This document shows, piece by piece, positions 17,033 to 24,949 of a stretch of DNA of 64,000 bases. The notes under the pieces were generated by a model. The model saw nothing but the letters and a program-made list of their open reading frames with translations, was not told where the DNA came from and made no database searches. Source of the stretch: DAOTXL01 sp034435455 (GTDB lineage: Bacteria > Chloroflexota > Anaerolineae > JAAYZQ01); contig DAOTXL010000025.1 of the NCBI GenBank assembly GCA_034435455.1, positions 56,299 through 120,298 of the forward strand, read 5' to 3'. Each line of letters opens with the position of its first letter. Position 1 is the first letter of the stretch. The position numbers were made by a program, and so were the translations under genes.

Positions 17033-17183
17033 CTCTCCCACCGTCTGTTGGGGTGCTCCTGCCTCATTGACGAAGGGCCAGGGAGGAATGGCCCTTGGCC
17101 CTTTATCCTGCGGTGCCTGGGAAAGAGGGGGCCGCCCCTGGGCCATCGGCAACAGGCCCGGCTAGGGGCGAGAGGCCCGCCGC

Positions 17184-17849
17184 TCAGTAGTATCCTGGGA
17201 AGCCGGCTCCCATCTGCACGTTGGTGAGGACCGTGCCCACCAGCCGGACGTTGATCTGTTGCAGCCGTTGCACCGCCATGCGGGCGACTTCTCGTCGGGT
17301 CTTGCCGGCGTGGATGACCAGCAGCACCCCATCCACCCTGGTGGCCAGCACTGCCGCATCGGTCACGGCCACCACCGGTGGCGTATCGAACAGGACCTGG
17401 TCGGCCCGTTCGACCAGGGCGGCGATCACCTCCTCCATCCGCCGTGAACCCATCAACTCGGCCGGGTTGGGGGGCAAGGGGCCACTGGTCAGCACCGTAA
17501 GCCCTTCGACGCCGGTTGCCTGCAGAGGGGGAGAGGTCAGCAGGGCCTCATCCATCATCATCGTCGTCAGGCCGCTGCTGTTGTCCAGGCCGAAAATTTC
17601 GTGAAGGGTTGGCCGCCGCAGGTCGGCATCCACCAGGGCGATCCTGCGGCCGGCCTGGGCCGACACCACGGCCAGGTTGGCCAGCGTGGTGGATTTGCCC
17701 TCGCCCACCCCTGCCGAGGTGACGACCAGCGTCCGGAGTGGCCGGTCCAGCCCGGCGAAATCGAGGTTGGTCCGCAAGGTGCGGTACGCCTCGCTGATGG
17801 GCGAGCGGGGGTCGGAAACTGTGATCAGTTCGTTTTTTTTCTCGTTCAT
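17184..17849 (-). CDS. CpsD/CapB-family tyrosine kinase (BY-kinase, cytoplasmic domain)
   Basis: A 221-residue P-loop ATPase that works with a Wzz-type membrane partner to control exopolysaccharide chain assembly. It shows SEAYRTLRTNL, Walker A SAGVGEGKST, Walker A' ALVDADLRRPTLHEIFGL and Walker B VLFDTPPV. The C terminus is very short, with only the final GFPGYY and no extended tyrosine cluster. It is last in an operon with two Wzz-like proteins and a glycosyltransferase. The ribosome site is weak (GAGAA), consistent with coupling to upstream translation. Confidence 0.88.
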   Translation of the reverse strand: MNEKKNELITVSDPRSPISEAYRTLRTNLDFAGLDRPLRTLVVTSAGVGEGKSTTLANLAVVSAQAGRRIALVDADLRRPTLHEIFGLDNSSGLTTMMMDEALLTSPPLQATGVEGLTVLTSGPLPPNPAELMGSRRMEEVIAALVERADQVLFDTPPVVAVTDAAVLATRVDGVLLVIHAGKTRREVARMAVQRLQQINVRLVGTVLTNVQMGAGFPGYY

Positions 17850-17886
17850 AGTTAGAGATTCTCGCTTGATTGTTGGATATCAGGTA

Positions 17887-18669
17887 TTAGAGCAGGCTCA
17901 CGACGAGAGCGCCGAGGCCAGCCCCGATCACCAGACCGGCCAGGAACAGGAGCAGCAGGCCGGGTTCGAGCCAGGTGGGCAGTTTCCATGCCCGCTGCCC
18001 TTTGGTTTTGGCGTCGCTGCCGGCGGGAATCGTCCCCAGGAGGGTCAGGCCCACCGTTTTCTGCACGTCGGAGGGGGTGCGGAGGATGTCCGATTCCAGC
18101 CATTCCAGGAAAAAGACGATGAGGCCGCCGATGATGGCGCCCAAGACGGCGCCGGCGGCCATATTGAACTTGATTTTGGGGGAAGCCAGCGGTACATAGC
18201 GGATGTCGTCCACCTTGTCCACGTAGATGCGGTCGCTCTTGTCTTGTTCGAGGTTCCATTGGGCGCGCTTTTCCACGAACAGGTCGGCCAGCGTCTGGGC
18301 CATGAGCCGTGCTTCCTCCGGGTCGTGGCTCTCTGCCTGGATGGTAATGCTGAGGTTGGAGGCGTCGTCGCTGACGTCCAGGTTGGCCAGGAACTGATCG
18401 GTGGTCATGTCGAGTTGGGCGCGGTCAATGGCCTCCTGGGTCATGCGGTGGCTTTTGATGTTGAGCACATAGTTGCGCAGCAGGTCTTTGGTGGCCTGGC
18501 TCAGGCCCCAGTCGGCCCGGGCCGGGTTAATGCTGAGTTGGATAGTAGCCTTGTAGGTTTTGGGCAGGATCAGGCTGACGCCCAGGGCCGCTATAGCGGC
18601 CACCACAGCCACCAGCAGGATGATCCAACCCCGTTTGCGCACGAGGTTCCAATACTCGCGGAATTCCAC
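17887..18669 (-). CDS. Wzz/chain-length-determinant-like membrane protein 1
   Basis: A 260-residue polysaccharide co-polymerase-like protein. It starts EFREYWNLVRKRGWIILLVAVV (Wzz N-terminal domain entering TM1). A periplasmic helical domain follows, then a second TM (AGAVLGAIIGGLIVFFLEWL) with a short cytoplasmic stretch, and a third hydrophobic segment at the C terminus. It probably activates the separate BY-kinase through its cytoplasmic segment. The GTG at 18669 follows GGGAGG. It lies 37 bases upstream of the kinase gene. Confidence 0.82.
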   Translation of the reverse strand: MEFREYWNLVRKRGWIILLVAVVAAIAALGVSLILPKTYKATIQLSINPARADWGLSQATKDLLRNYVLNIKSHRMTQEAIDRAQLDMTTDQFLANLDVSDDASNLSITIQAESHDPEEARLMAQTLADLFVEKRAQWNLEQDKSDRIYVDKVDDIRYVPLASPKIKFNMAAGAVLGAIIGGLIVFFLEWLESDILRTPSDVQKTVGLTLLGTIPAGSDAKTKGQRAWKLPTWLEPGLLLLFLAGLVIGAGLGALVVSLL

Positions 18670-18745
18670 ACTTGCCTCCCCAATGACCAGATTCAGAGCC
18701 AGGCCATTGTAACACGAAAATGGCCAGCCCCCAAATTCTCTGAAA

Positions 18746-19435
18746 TCAGGAACCGTGGGGCCGGCGCCGCCACCGCGGTAGGCGGGGGATCTCGCCCAGG
18801 ACCGGGGCGCCCAGTGCCTCTACCTCGGCGCGGTCGCGGACGGTGTCGTCGAGATAGTCCCACAGGAAGGCTCCGGCCACGCCGGCTGCCAGGGCTATGA
18901 GCAGGCGGATGGGCAGGTCGAGCTTTTGTTTCAGGCTGCGGCCCACCTGGCCGATGCCCGGCCCATCGATCAACACCGCCCGGGCCTCGACCCCGGCCAA
19001 CTGGGGGAAATAGTCCGGCCCGATGTCGTTCACCGCGGCGCCCACCGCCTCGGCGATGGCCTGGAGTTGCTCCCGGTCGGGCCAGGTGATGGTCACCGTC
19101 ATGATGCGGTGTTCGCGGCTGGCCAGGATGGTCCCGGCCGGCACCGGGAAGCCGACCCGGCGGCCGATCCGGGCGGCGAACTCGCCCCCTTTGAGCACTT
19201 CGCTCAGGTCATCGGCCAGGTATTCGGAAGCCAGCCAGGCATCGGACCGGCCCTCGCCGGCGACGACGTTTACCGGCTCCTCGCCGGCGATGCCGATGGC
19301 GAAGCGCAGGGTGGCCTGATAGAGCGGCGCCGGTGGCCGGTAGGTGATCAGGCTGATGGCCAGGACGGCCAGCAGCAGCGCGGCGATCAGCCACCATCGC
19401 CGCCAGACAATGTGCCAGTATTGTCGGAGTTCCAC
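18746..19435 (-). CDS. Wzz/chain-length-determinant-like membrane protein 2
   Basis: A 229-residue paralogue of the downstream Wzz-like protein. It starts VELRQYWHIVWRRWWLIAAL (first TM), has a periplasmic domain, then a second TM (IRLLIALAAGVAGAFLWDYL) followed by a cytoplasmic tail with EALGAPVLGEIPRLP, the region that contacts the BY-kinase in related systems. The GTG at 19435 follows GGAGGAGG; a longer frame to 19495 has no ribosome site and overlaps the glycosyltransferase end. Two adjacent co-polymerase-like genes with one kinase suggest a heteromeric complex or division of labour. Confidence 0.8.
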   Translation of the reverse strand: MELRQYWHIVWRRWWLIAALLLAVLAISLITYRPPAPLYQATLRFAIGIAGEEPVNVVAGEGRSDAWLASEYLADDLSEVLKGGEFAARIGRRVGFPVPAGTILASREHRIMTVTITWPDREQLQAIAEAVGAAVNDIGPDYFPQLAGVEARAVLIDGPGIGQVGRSLKQKLDLPIRLLIALAAGVAGAFLWDYLDDTVRDRAEVEALGAPVLGEIPRLPRWRRRPHGS

Positions 19436-19454
19436 GCTTCCTCCTCCCATGCTG

Positions 19455-20564
19455 TCAAAAGTCGGGTTGCCCCGGCCTCTCTTGCACCCGGGCAATGAAT
19501 GCGCTCAATTTCTCCTGGAACACCCGCCTGTCAAACCGCTCTGCGTGGGCCCGGATGGTGGCCGGGTCGAAGGTTGTATCGTCGAACCGGCGGACGGCGT
19601 CGGCCAGGGAAGCGGGCGTCTGTTCGTAGAAGAAGGTGCCGGTCACCCCTTCGATCACATAGTCCAACGCGCCGCCCCCGCCGAAGGCGATCACCGGCCG
19701 GCCGGCGGCCATCGCCTCGACCGGGGCGATGCCAAAGTCCTCCAGGCCGGGGAAGATAAACGCCCGGCAGCGGGCCAGCAACGGCCCCAACTCCTCATCG
19801 GGCACCCGCCCCAGGAAGCGCACGTTCGGGCCGGCCATCGCTTCCAGGCTGGGCCGGTCGCGCCCGTCCCCCCCGATCCACAGGGGCAGCCCCAGGTCGG
19901 TAAAAGCCCGCACCGCCAGGTCAATGCGTTTGTAGGGGATGAGGCGGGAGACGATCAGGAAATAGTCGTCGTGGCTGCCATCTGGCGTTGGCGCGAACCG
20001 TCTGGTGTCCACCGGTGGAAAGATCACGGCCGATCCGCGGCCGTAGAAGCGGCGGATGCGGGCCTGCACCTCGTGGGAGATGGCGATAAAGGCGTCCACC
20101 CGTTCTGCTGCCCGGCGTTCCCACCGCTGCAGCCGGCCCAGAAAGGGCCGGACCAGGCGTTGGGCCATCCTGCCCACCTGCTCCCGCTGCACGTAGGTGT
20201 CGAAATCCCATACAAAGCGGGTGGGAGTCAGGCAGTAGCAGATGTGGTGGGTGCCGGGTGAGGTGCGCACCCCCAGGCAGAAGGCGCTCTTGTTGGAAAT
20301 GACCAGGTCGTACCCGGTCAATTCCAACCCGCCAAAGGCCAGCGGGTACAGCACCACATAGCGTTGATGATGGCGGTGGATGCCGGGCAGGTGGTCCATC
20401 CAGGTGACGCGGATGTCCCACCGGCGGTAGGCTGCCGGCATCCTTTCCCGCCAGTACATGGAGGTATAGACCGGTGCGGCGGGAAAGATCTCCAGCAGCG
20501 TTTCCAGCACCGCTTCGGCCCCGCCGATTTGGTTGAGCCAGTCGTGAACGATGGCGACCTTCAA
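19455..20564 (-). CDS. GT4-family glycosyltransferase (exopolysaccharide operon)
   Basis: A 369-residue GT-B glycosyltransferase. It starts LKVAIVHDWLNQIGGAEAVL, the acceptor-side Gly-rich loop. The donor side has FLIVSRLIPYKRIDLAV, a GGDGRD loop and the EDFGIAPVEAMAAG E-x7-E motif. It likely adds a sugar to a lipid-linked surface polysaccharide. The TTG at 20564 is chosen because AAGGG precedes it and because an upstream in-frame TTG (20621) is itself the -35 box of the promoter. It is first in the operon with two Wzz-like proteins and the BY-kinase. Confidence 0.87.
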   Translation of the reverse strand: MKVAIVHDWLNQIGGAEAVLETLLEIFPAAPVYTSMYWRERMPAAYRRWDIRVTWMDHLPGIHRHHQRYVVLYPLAFGGLELTGYDLVISNKSAFCLGVRTSPGTHHICYCLTPTRFVWDFDTYVQREQVGRMAQRLVRPFLGRLQRWERRAAERVDAFIAISHEVQARIRRFYGRGSAVIFPPVDTRRFAPTPDGSHDDYFLIVSRLIPYKRIDLAVRAFTDLGLPLWIGGDGRDRPSLEAMAGPNVRFLGRVPDEELGPLLARCRAFIFPGLEDFGIAPVEAMAAGRPVIAFGGGGALDYVIEGVTGTFFYEQTPASLADAVRRFDDTTFDPATIRAHAERFDRRVFQEKLSAFIARVQERPGQPDF

Positions 20565-20592
20565 GGAACCCTTCTTCGGCGAGCGGTTATCC

Positions 20593-20621
20593 AGTATACC
20601 AGAAAGCTGTCGAAATGACAA
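20593..20621 (-). promoter_or_regulatory. Promoter of the exopolysaccharide operon
   Basis: On the minus strand, TTGTCA (20621-20616), a 17-base spacer and TATACT (20598-20593). The predicted start near 20586 leaves a leader of about 22 bases before the TTG at 20564. Confidence 0.75.
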
Positions 20622-20633
20622 CCGGTGCTCGGT

Positions 20634-21440
20634 TCATGGTTGTCCTGTTGGTTTTGTCGCTCCCTGGTCCGGGGTTGGTGGTTGACCTCCCTGATCGAGC
20701 AGCGGTCTCTTGCCCGGCATCCCGGCCCGCCGCGGGTATTTTTCCGGGGTGGGGCTGACCTTTTTGATGACGATGAGGGAGCGGTCTTCGGGCAGGCCGG
20801 GCAGTTCCACCGGCACCACGCGGTGCAGTTCGCCGCCCAGCAACCTGATGGCCCGGTCGGCGATCCAGGCCTCGGCGGCGCCGGCTTCCCCTTTTTGCGC
20901 GATCACCCAGCCGCCCACTTTGCAGAAGGGCAGGGTGTATTCGACGACCACCGGCAGCTCGGCCACGGCGCGGGCCAGGGCCAGGTCGTAGCCTTCGCGG
21001 TGGGCCGGATCGTGGCCCAGGTCTTCGGCGCGGGCATGGATGACCGTGACCTGTTGCAACCCCAGCCGCCGGGTCATGTGCTCCAGGAAGGTCGCCTTTT
21101 TGCCGGTCGCTTCCAGCAGGGTCAGGCGCAGGGTAGGGCAGGCCAGTTTGAGGGGGATGCCGGGGAACCCGGCGCCACTTCCCACATCAATGAGGCGTGC
21201 CTCCGGCTGGTGCAACACCTGTCGCGCCTCTTCAGACAGCAGGCACGACAGCGAATCGAGAAAGTGGCGGATCTGCACCTGTTCATAGTCGGTGATGGCC
21301 GTCAGGTTGAATTTTTGGTTCCAGGCCACCAGTTCTTCGTAATAGAGTTGAAAGGCGGCCAGTTGCCTGTCGGTCAAAGGCGGGCCCAGGGCTCTGGCTC
21401 CTTCTCTCAATCGTTGCATAATGGCGTTCACGTTTCCCAA
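20634..21440 (-). CDS. rsmG: 16S rRNA (guanine-527-N7) methyltransferase RsmG
   Basis: A 268-residue SAM-dependent methyltransferase (RsmG/GidB) that modifies G527 of 16S rRNA. It shows QKFNLTAITDYEQVQIRHFLDSL, the SAM loop LIDVGSGAGFPGIPLKL, LLEATGKKATFLEHM and ARAVAELPVVVEY. A Pro/Gln-rich C-terminal tail of about 35 residues extends beyond the usual fold. The start is probably TTG 21440, preceded by GGGAGGG at 9 bases, or ATG 21419. The ribosome site lies in the 3' arm of the putative dnaN terminator. The gidB-dnaN pairing with a parS site nearby is typical of origin-proximal DNA. Confidence 0.92.
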   Translation of the reverse strand: MGNVNAIMQRLREGARALGPPLTDRQLAAFQLYYEELVAWNQKFNLTAITDYEQVQIRHFLDSLSCLLSEEARQVLHQPEARLIDVGSGAGFPGIPLKLACPTLRLTLLEATGKKATFLEHMTRRLGLQQVTVIHARAEDLGHDPAHREGYDLALARAVAELPVVVEYTLPFCKVGGWVIAQKGEAGAAEAWIADRAIRLLGGELHRVVPVELPGLPEDRSLIVIKKVSPTPEKYPRRAGMPGKRPLLDQGGQPPTPDQGATKPTGQP

Positions 21441-21443
21441 TAA

Positions 21444-21484
21444 ACAAAACCCTCCCAGCCGACAACCGCCAGGAGGGGAGGTTT
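21444..21484 (-). terminator. Rho-independent terminator after dnaN
   Basis: On the minus strand AAACCTCCC (21484-21476) pairs with GGGAGGGTTT (about 21454-21445, one bulge) around a loop of about 20 bases, followed by a T-rich run. It starts 12 bases after the dnaN stop. Its 3' arm also contains the probable rsmG ribosome site. Confidence 0.6.
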
Positions 21485-21495
21485 CAGGTTCGATC

Positions 21496-22638
21496 CTAAT
21501 GGGAGATATGCATGGGCATAATCACGCAGACGAAATCGTCGCCGCCGACGGGCCGGATGACGCCGGGGCTGCTGGCGGTGGTGGTTTCCAGGGCCACTTC
21601 GGAGGTGCCCACGACCGACAGGGCATCGATCAGGTAGCGGGCGTTGAAGGCGATCTCGATCTCATCGCCCTGGATGCGGGCGTCCAGTTCGCTCACATTG
21701 TCGCCCAGTTCGACCGAGGTGCCGGTGACGATCATCTGGCCGGGGGTCAGTTCGCTGCCGGGCACGATGTGGAAGCGGATGATATTGGCTGCATCGCGGG
21801 CAAAGAGGAAGGCCACCTTTACCGCCTTGAGGAGTTCCTGGGTGTTGACGAGGGTGCGGGTGTTGTAGCTCTTGGGCACGATCTGGGTATAGTCGGGAAA
21901 GTTGCCCTCGATGAGCTGCGAGACCAGGTCGGTGTTGGTCAGGTGGAAGAGGATCTGGTTGCGGGCCGGGGTGATGATCAGCTCGATGAGATCGGTCTGG
22001 TCGGCGCTGATGCGGGCCAGTTCCGCCAGGGCGCGGGCCGGCACCACGACGCCGGTTGTCTGATCCAGGTCTATCCCCACGTCGGCGGAGGTCACCGCCA
22101 GGCGGAAGCCGTCGGCAGCGGCCAGGGTCAGCCCTCCCTGGTGGAACCGGGTCAACACGCCGGTGAGGATAGGCCGGCTTTCGTCGGTAGCGGCGGCAAA
22201 GACGGCCTGGTCTATCATCCGTCGGAAGGTGTCGGCCGGCAGGTAGAGCCTGTTGCCGGCGCCGATGCTGTCGGCGGTGGGCACGATGGGGAACTCGCCG
22301 GCCTCGATCCCTTTGATGTTGGCCTCGTAGCGGGCGCATTTCAGGTTCAGGGTTTGGGTGCGGGCCACCAGCTCCAGGTCGATCTGGCCGGGGGGCAGGG
22401 AGTTGACGAATTCGGTCAGCAGGCGGGCAGGCACGGTGGTGCTCCCCTCCTCCTCGACATGGGCTCCGATCCAGCAACTGATGCCGATTTCCAGGTTGGT
22501 GGCGGCCAGCCGTAGCCGGCCTGCGTCGCTTTCCAGCAGGATGTTGGATAGGACCGGCAGGGTGGAGCGGGTGGCGACGGCCCGGCCCACGGTTGCCAGC
22601 CCTTTGGCCAGGTTCTCCTGCAGGCAACTGATCTTCAT
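21496..22638 (-). CDS. dnaN: DNA polymerase III beta subunit (sliding clamp)
   Basis: A 380-residue replicative sliding clamp, the usual length for DnaN, with three clamp domains. It starts MKISCLQENLAKGLATVGRAV with the conserved TLPVLSNILLE strand. The middle has ESRPILTGVLTRFH and ADGFRLAV, and the end reads SPGVIRPVGGDDFVCVIMPMH, the conserved P-[VI] and MPM C-terminal motif. The ATG at 22638 has an ideal AAGGAGG site. A strong promoter lies at 22723-22751, whose -35 box overlaps the stop of the upstream methyltransferase. No dnaA is visible beside it. Confidence 0.96.
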   Translation of the reverse strand: MKISCLQENLAKGLATVGRAVATRSTLPVLSNILLESDAGRLRLAATNLEIGISCWIGAHVEEEGSTTVPARLLTEFVNSLPPGQIDLELVARTQTLNLKCARYEANIKGIEAGEFPIVPTADSIGAGNRLYLPADTFRRMIDQAVFAAATDESRPILTGVLTRFHQGGLTLAAADGFRLAVTSADVGIDLDQTTGVVVPARALAELARISADQTDLIELIITPARNQILFHLTNTDLVSQLIEGNFPDYTQIVPKSYNTRTLVNTQELLKAVKVAFLFARDAANIIRFHIVPGSELTPGQMIVTGTSVELGDNVSELDARIQGDEIEIAFNARYLIDALSVVGTSEVALETTTASSPGVIRPVGGDDFVCVIMPMHISH

Positions 22639-22722
22639 GGTGACCTCCTTCGCAGCCGCCAGTGGTTGAGGTATCCGCCCGTCTCCCCCCCCCAACAGGC
22701 AGGGCCCGGGGGATACGCTTAT

Positions 22723-22751
22723 AGTATACTACAGAATGTCTGGAAGTTCAA
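22723..22751 (-). promoter_or_regulatory. Promoter of dnaN
   Basis: On the minus strand, TTGAAC (22751-22746), a 17-base spacer and TATACT (22728-22723). The start should fall near 22716, a leader of about 78 bases. Confidence 0.75.
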
Positions 22752-23644
22752 GCTGGCAGGGGGGCTTTAAAGTTATAGAGGCCCTCTTCGACCGGCCACC
22801 GGCGGCCACAGCCGGCACAGGCTACCGCCTCGGCCGATTCCTGTAGCGCTTCGCTGCCGCAAGCCGGGCAACGGAAGTGCAGGGTGGCCGGCACGTCGCC
22901 TGCCGGTTTGTCGGCGATGCTCCGGACGAACAGGCTGGGGGTCAACTGCCACCAGGCCCCGCTCGGCTGGCACAGGCCATCCAGCCCGGCCAGGAGGTGG
23001 GCCGGGATCAGCCGTTTGAGCAGCGGCAGGCGAAAGTGGGATACGGTCCGGATCTGTTTCACGTGAAACAGGGCTTCCTGCAGGCGCCGGCGCATCCAGG
23101 CGGGGTGAAAGTCAAAGTTCATCTCGGCAAATTCGTACGGAGCAGGGTCGAAGGGGCTCCATTTCTGGCGACGGAGGGCGTAGCGCAGGATGGCCTTCAG
23201 GTGGCGTTTGCTGGCAAACTCCAGCACAAAGGTCCCCCCGCCGACCAGCACCCGCCCTACCTCGCCCAGCAGGGCCGGTACATCCTCCACATGGTGGATC
23301 GCCCGCACCATCATCGCCACGTCAAAGGTGCCCTGGACAAAGGGCATGGCGTAAAAGTTGGCCGCCACGTAGACGATGGAACGGTCGCGTCCCAGCCGGG
23401 CCTGGGCCTGGCGCAACAACGAGCGCGAGTAGTCCAATAGCACCACCTGCTCATAGCTGGCATAAAATTCGGACAGCCGCCCAAAGCCGGCACCGATGTC
23501 CAGCAGTCGCCGCCCGGCCGAGGGCAACAGATGGCGCAGGGCGATCCGCTCCGCCAGGTCCTCATACTCCCGCCCCCGGCCTTCCCAAAAGTCGGTGCGG
23601 TAGTCACTGCCCTCATAATCGCAGATGCGTGGTTCGTCGCCCAT
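22748..23644 (-). CDS. Class I SAM methyltransferase with C-terminal zinc ribbon
   Basis: A 298-residue protein with a Rossmann methyltransferase domain (RRLLDIGAGFGRLSEFY, VVLLDYSRSLLRQA, AIHHVEDV, GGTFVLEFASKRH) and a C-terminal Trm112-like zinc ribbon (CPACGSEALQ ... CAGCGRRWPVEEGLYNF). Substrate unknown; the Trm112-like tail is common in small-molecule or tRNA methylases. The ATG at 23644 is only 7 bases from the predicted -10 box and has no ribosome site, so the messenger may be leaderless. The frame could extend to 23737 but that would cross the promoter. The gene carries an 18-base parS palindrome at 23054-23071 (coding FHVK). Confidence 0.85.
   Translation of the reverse strand: MGDEPRICDYEGSDYRTDFWEGRGREYEDLAERIALRHLLPSAGRRLLDIGAGFGRLSEFYASYEQVVLLDYSRSLLRQAQARLGRDRSIVYVAANFYAMPFVQGTFDVAMMVRAIHHVEDVPALLGEVGRVLVGGGTFVLEFASKRHLKAILRYALRRQKWSPFDPAPYEFAEMNFDFHPAWMRRRLQEALFHVKQIRTVSHFRLPLLKRLIPAHLLAGLDGLCQPSGAWWQLTPSLFVRSIADKPAGDVPATLHFRCPACGSEALQESAEAVACAGCGRRWPVEEGLYNFKAPLPA
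23054..23071. other. parS centromere-like site (ParB binding)
   Basis: A perfect 18-base palindrome, CTGTTTCACGTGAAACAG, containing the full 16-base TGTTTCACGTGAAACA that is the established ParB-binding parS consensus in Bacillus and most bacteria. It lies inside a coding region, as parS sites often do. Its position about 400 bases from dnaN and 1.6 kb from rsmG supports an origin-proximal location. Confidence 0.88.
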
Positions 23645-23651
23645 GGTTCGG

Positions 23652-23680
23652 ATCCTAGCACAGGTTGGACGAGTTGGCAA
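23652..23680 (-). promoter_or_regulatory. Promoter of the methyltransferase gene (possibly leaderless)
   Basis: On the minus strand, TTGCCA (23680-23675), a 17-base spacer and TAGGAT (23657-23652). The start would fall at or next to the ATG at 23644. It is back to back with the M28 peptidase promoter; the two -35 boxes are one base apart. Confidence 0.65.
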
Positions 23681-23681
23681 T

Positions 23682-23710
23682 TTGCCGGCTGGCGACAGAC
23701 AGGTTATAAT
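23682..23710 (+). promoter_or_regulatory. Promoter of the M28 peptidase gene
   Basis: TTGCCG (23682-23687), a 17-base spacer and a perfect TATAAT (23705-23710), 25 bases before the ATG at 23736. Confidence 0.75.
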
Positions 23711-23735
23711 CAGGGGAGCAAAGGAGCGGGGGAGC

Positions 23736-24929
23736 ATGGGCCAATCGGAACAGGATGGACAGCGAGCGATGGAATATATCCGTTACCTGGCGGAGGAGAT
23801 CGGCGGGCGAGGCAGTTGCACGCCGGGCGAGCGACAGGCAGCCGCATATGTCGCCGAACAGATGCGGGCGTTCGGCGTTCAGGAGGTGCGCCTGGAACCA
23901 TACCGGGGGTCGCCCTCCACCTACCGGCCTTATGCCCTGGCCTTCACCGCCGCCCTGCTGGGCACCCTGGGCCTGTGGCTTCTGGGCGGGCGGTGGATGA
24001 TGGCCGTGGCGGCGATCCTCAGCGGGCTGGGGGCGTGGGGCATGGTGGCCGAGACCGATTTCGCCGACAACTGGATGCGCCGCCTGTTGCCCAGGGCGGA
24101 GAGCCAGAATGCTGTGGGGGTCGTCCCCCCGGCGGGCGAGGTGCGCCAACGCGCCTTCCTCTGTGCCCACCTGGATACCCACCGCACGCCGATCTTTTAC
24201 TCGTCCAGGGCATGGCACCGGCTGTTCGGCCTTCTGGTGGGCGGCGCGTTCGTCAGCATGGCTGTGGGGGCGACGGCGTATGGCCTGGGGGCGGCGTTCG
24301 GCTGGACCGGGGCGCGCTGGATCGGGCTGGCGGCGGCAGCCGTGGAACTCTTTGCCCTGGTCCTGTGCCTCCACGCCGATTTCACCCCCTTTTCGCCCGG
24401 CGCCAACGACAACGCTTCCGGCGTGGGGGTCATCCTGGCGCTGGCCAAACGGCTGCGGGACGAGCCGCTGGCCCATACTGAGCTTTGGCTGGCTTTCACC
24501 GGCTGCGAGGAGGTGGCTGCTTACGGCATCGCGGCTTTCCTCGACACCCATGCGGCTGAACTGGGCGCCGACGCGGTCTATATCATCCTCGACCAGGTGG
24601 GGCTGGGCCGGGCCTCGTACCTGACAGACGACGGCCTGATCGTCAAACGCCCGACCCATCCCCTGGCGCTGGAGCTGGCCCGCCGGGCGGCAACCGCCCT
24701 GCCCGGGCTCCAGGTCGGTGAACACAGGGGCATCGCCTATACCGACGCCGCCGTCGCCACCAAACGCGGCCTGATCGCCCTGACGGTGGATGCCCTGCCT
24801 CCGCCCGGCGCGCCGGAGGCCATGTACTGGCACCAGATGTCCGACACCGTGGAGCACATAGACCCCCAGACTCTGGCCGATGCTCTCGCCTTTACCTGGC
24901 AGCTCCTGCAGGAGATCGACCGGCGCTGA
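23736..24929 (+). CDS. M28-family metallopeptidase with membrane helices
   Basis: A 397-residue zinc aminopeptidase-like protein. Candidate zinc ligands and catalytic residues appear in family order: AHLDTH (His, Asp), GANDNASG (bridging Asp), GCEEV (catalytic and ligand Glu), IILDQVG (Asp) and the late His in YWHQMSDTVEHID. Two hydrophobic pairs, AFTAALLGTLGLWLLGG with MMAVAAILSGLGAWGM, and a later GLLVGGAFVSMAVGATAYGL with the following helix, are inserted before and within the peptidase core. It is therefore membrane-anchored with a partly split catalytic domain. The ATG follows GGAGCGGGGGAGC. It converges on the response-regulator gene. Confidence 0.82.
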   Translation: MGQSEQDGQRAMEYIRYLAEEIGGRGSCTPGERQAAAYVAEQMRAFGVQEVRLEPYRGSPSTYRPYALAFTAALLGTLGLWLLGGRWMMAVAAILSGLGAWGMVAETDFADNWMRRLLPRAESQNAVGVVPPAGEVRQRAFLCAHLDTHRTPIFYSSRAWHRLFGLLVGGAFVSMAVGATAYGLGAAFGWTGARWIGLAAAAVELFALVLCLHADFTPFSPGANDNASGVGVILALAKRLRDEPLAHTELWLAFTGCEEVAAYGIAAFLDTHAAELGADAVYIILDQVGLGRASYLTDDGLIVKRPTHPLALELARRAATALPGLQVGEHRGIAYTDAAVATKRGLIALTVDALPPPGAPEAMYWHQMSDTVEHIDPQTLADALAFTWQLLQEIDRR

Positions 24930-24949
24930 GACGGCAACATCACAGGGGG

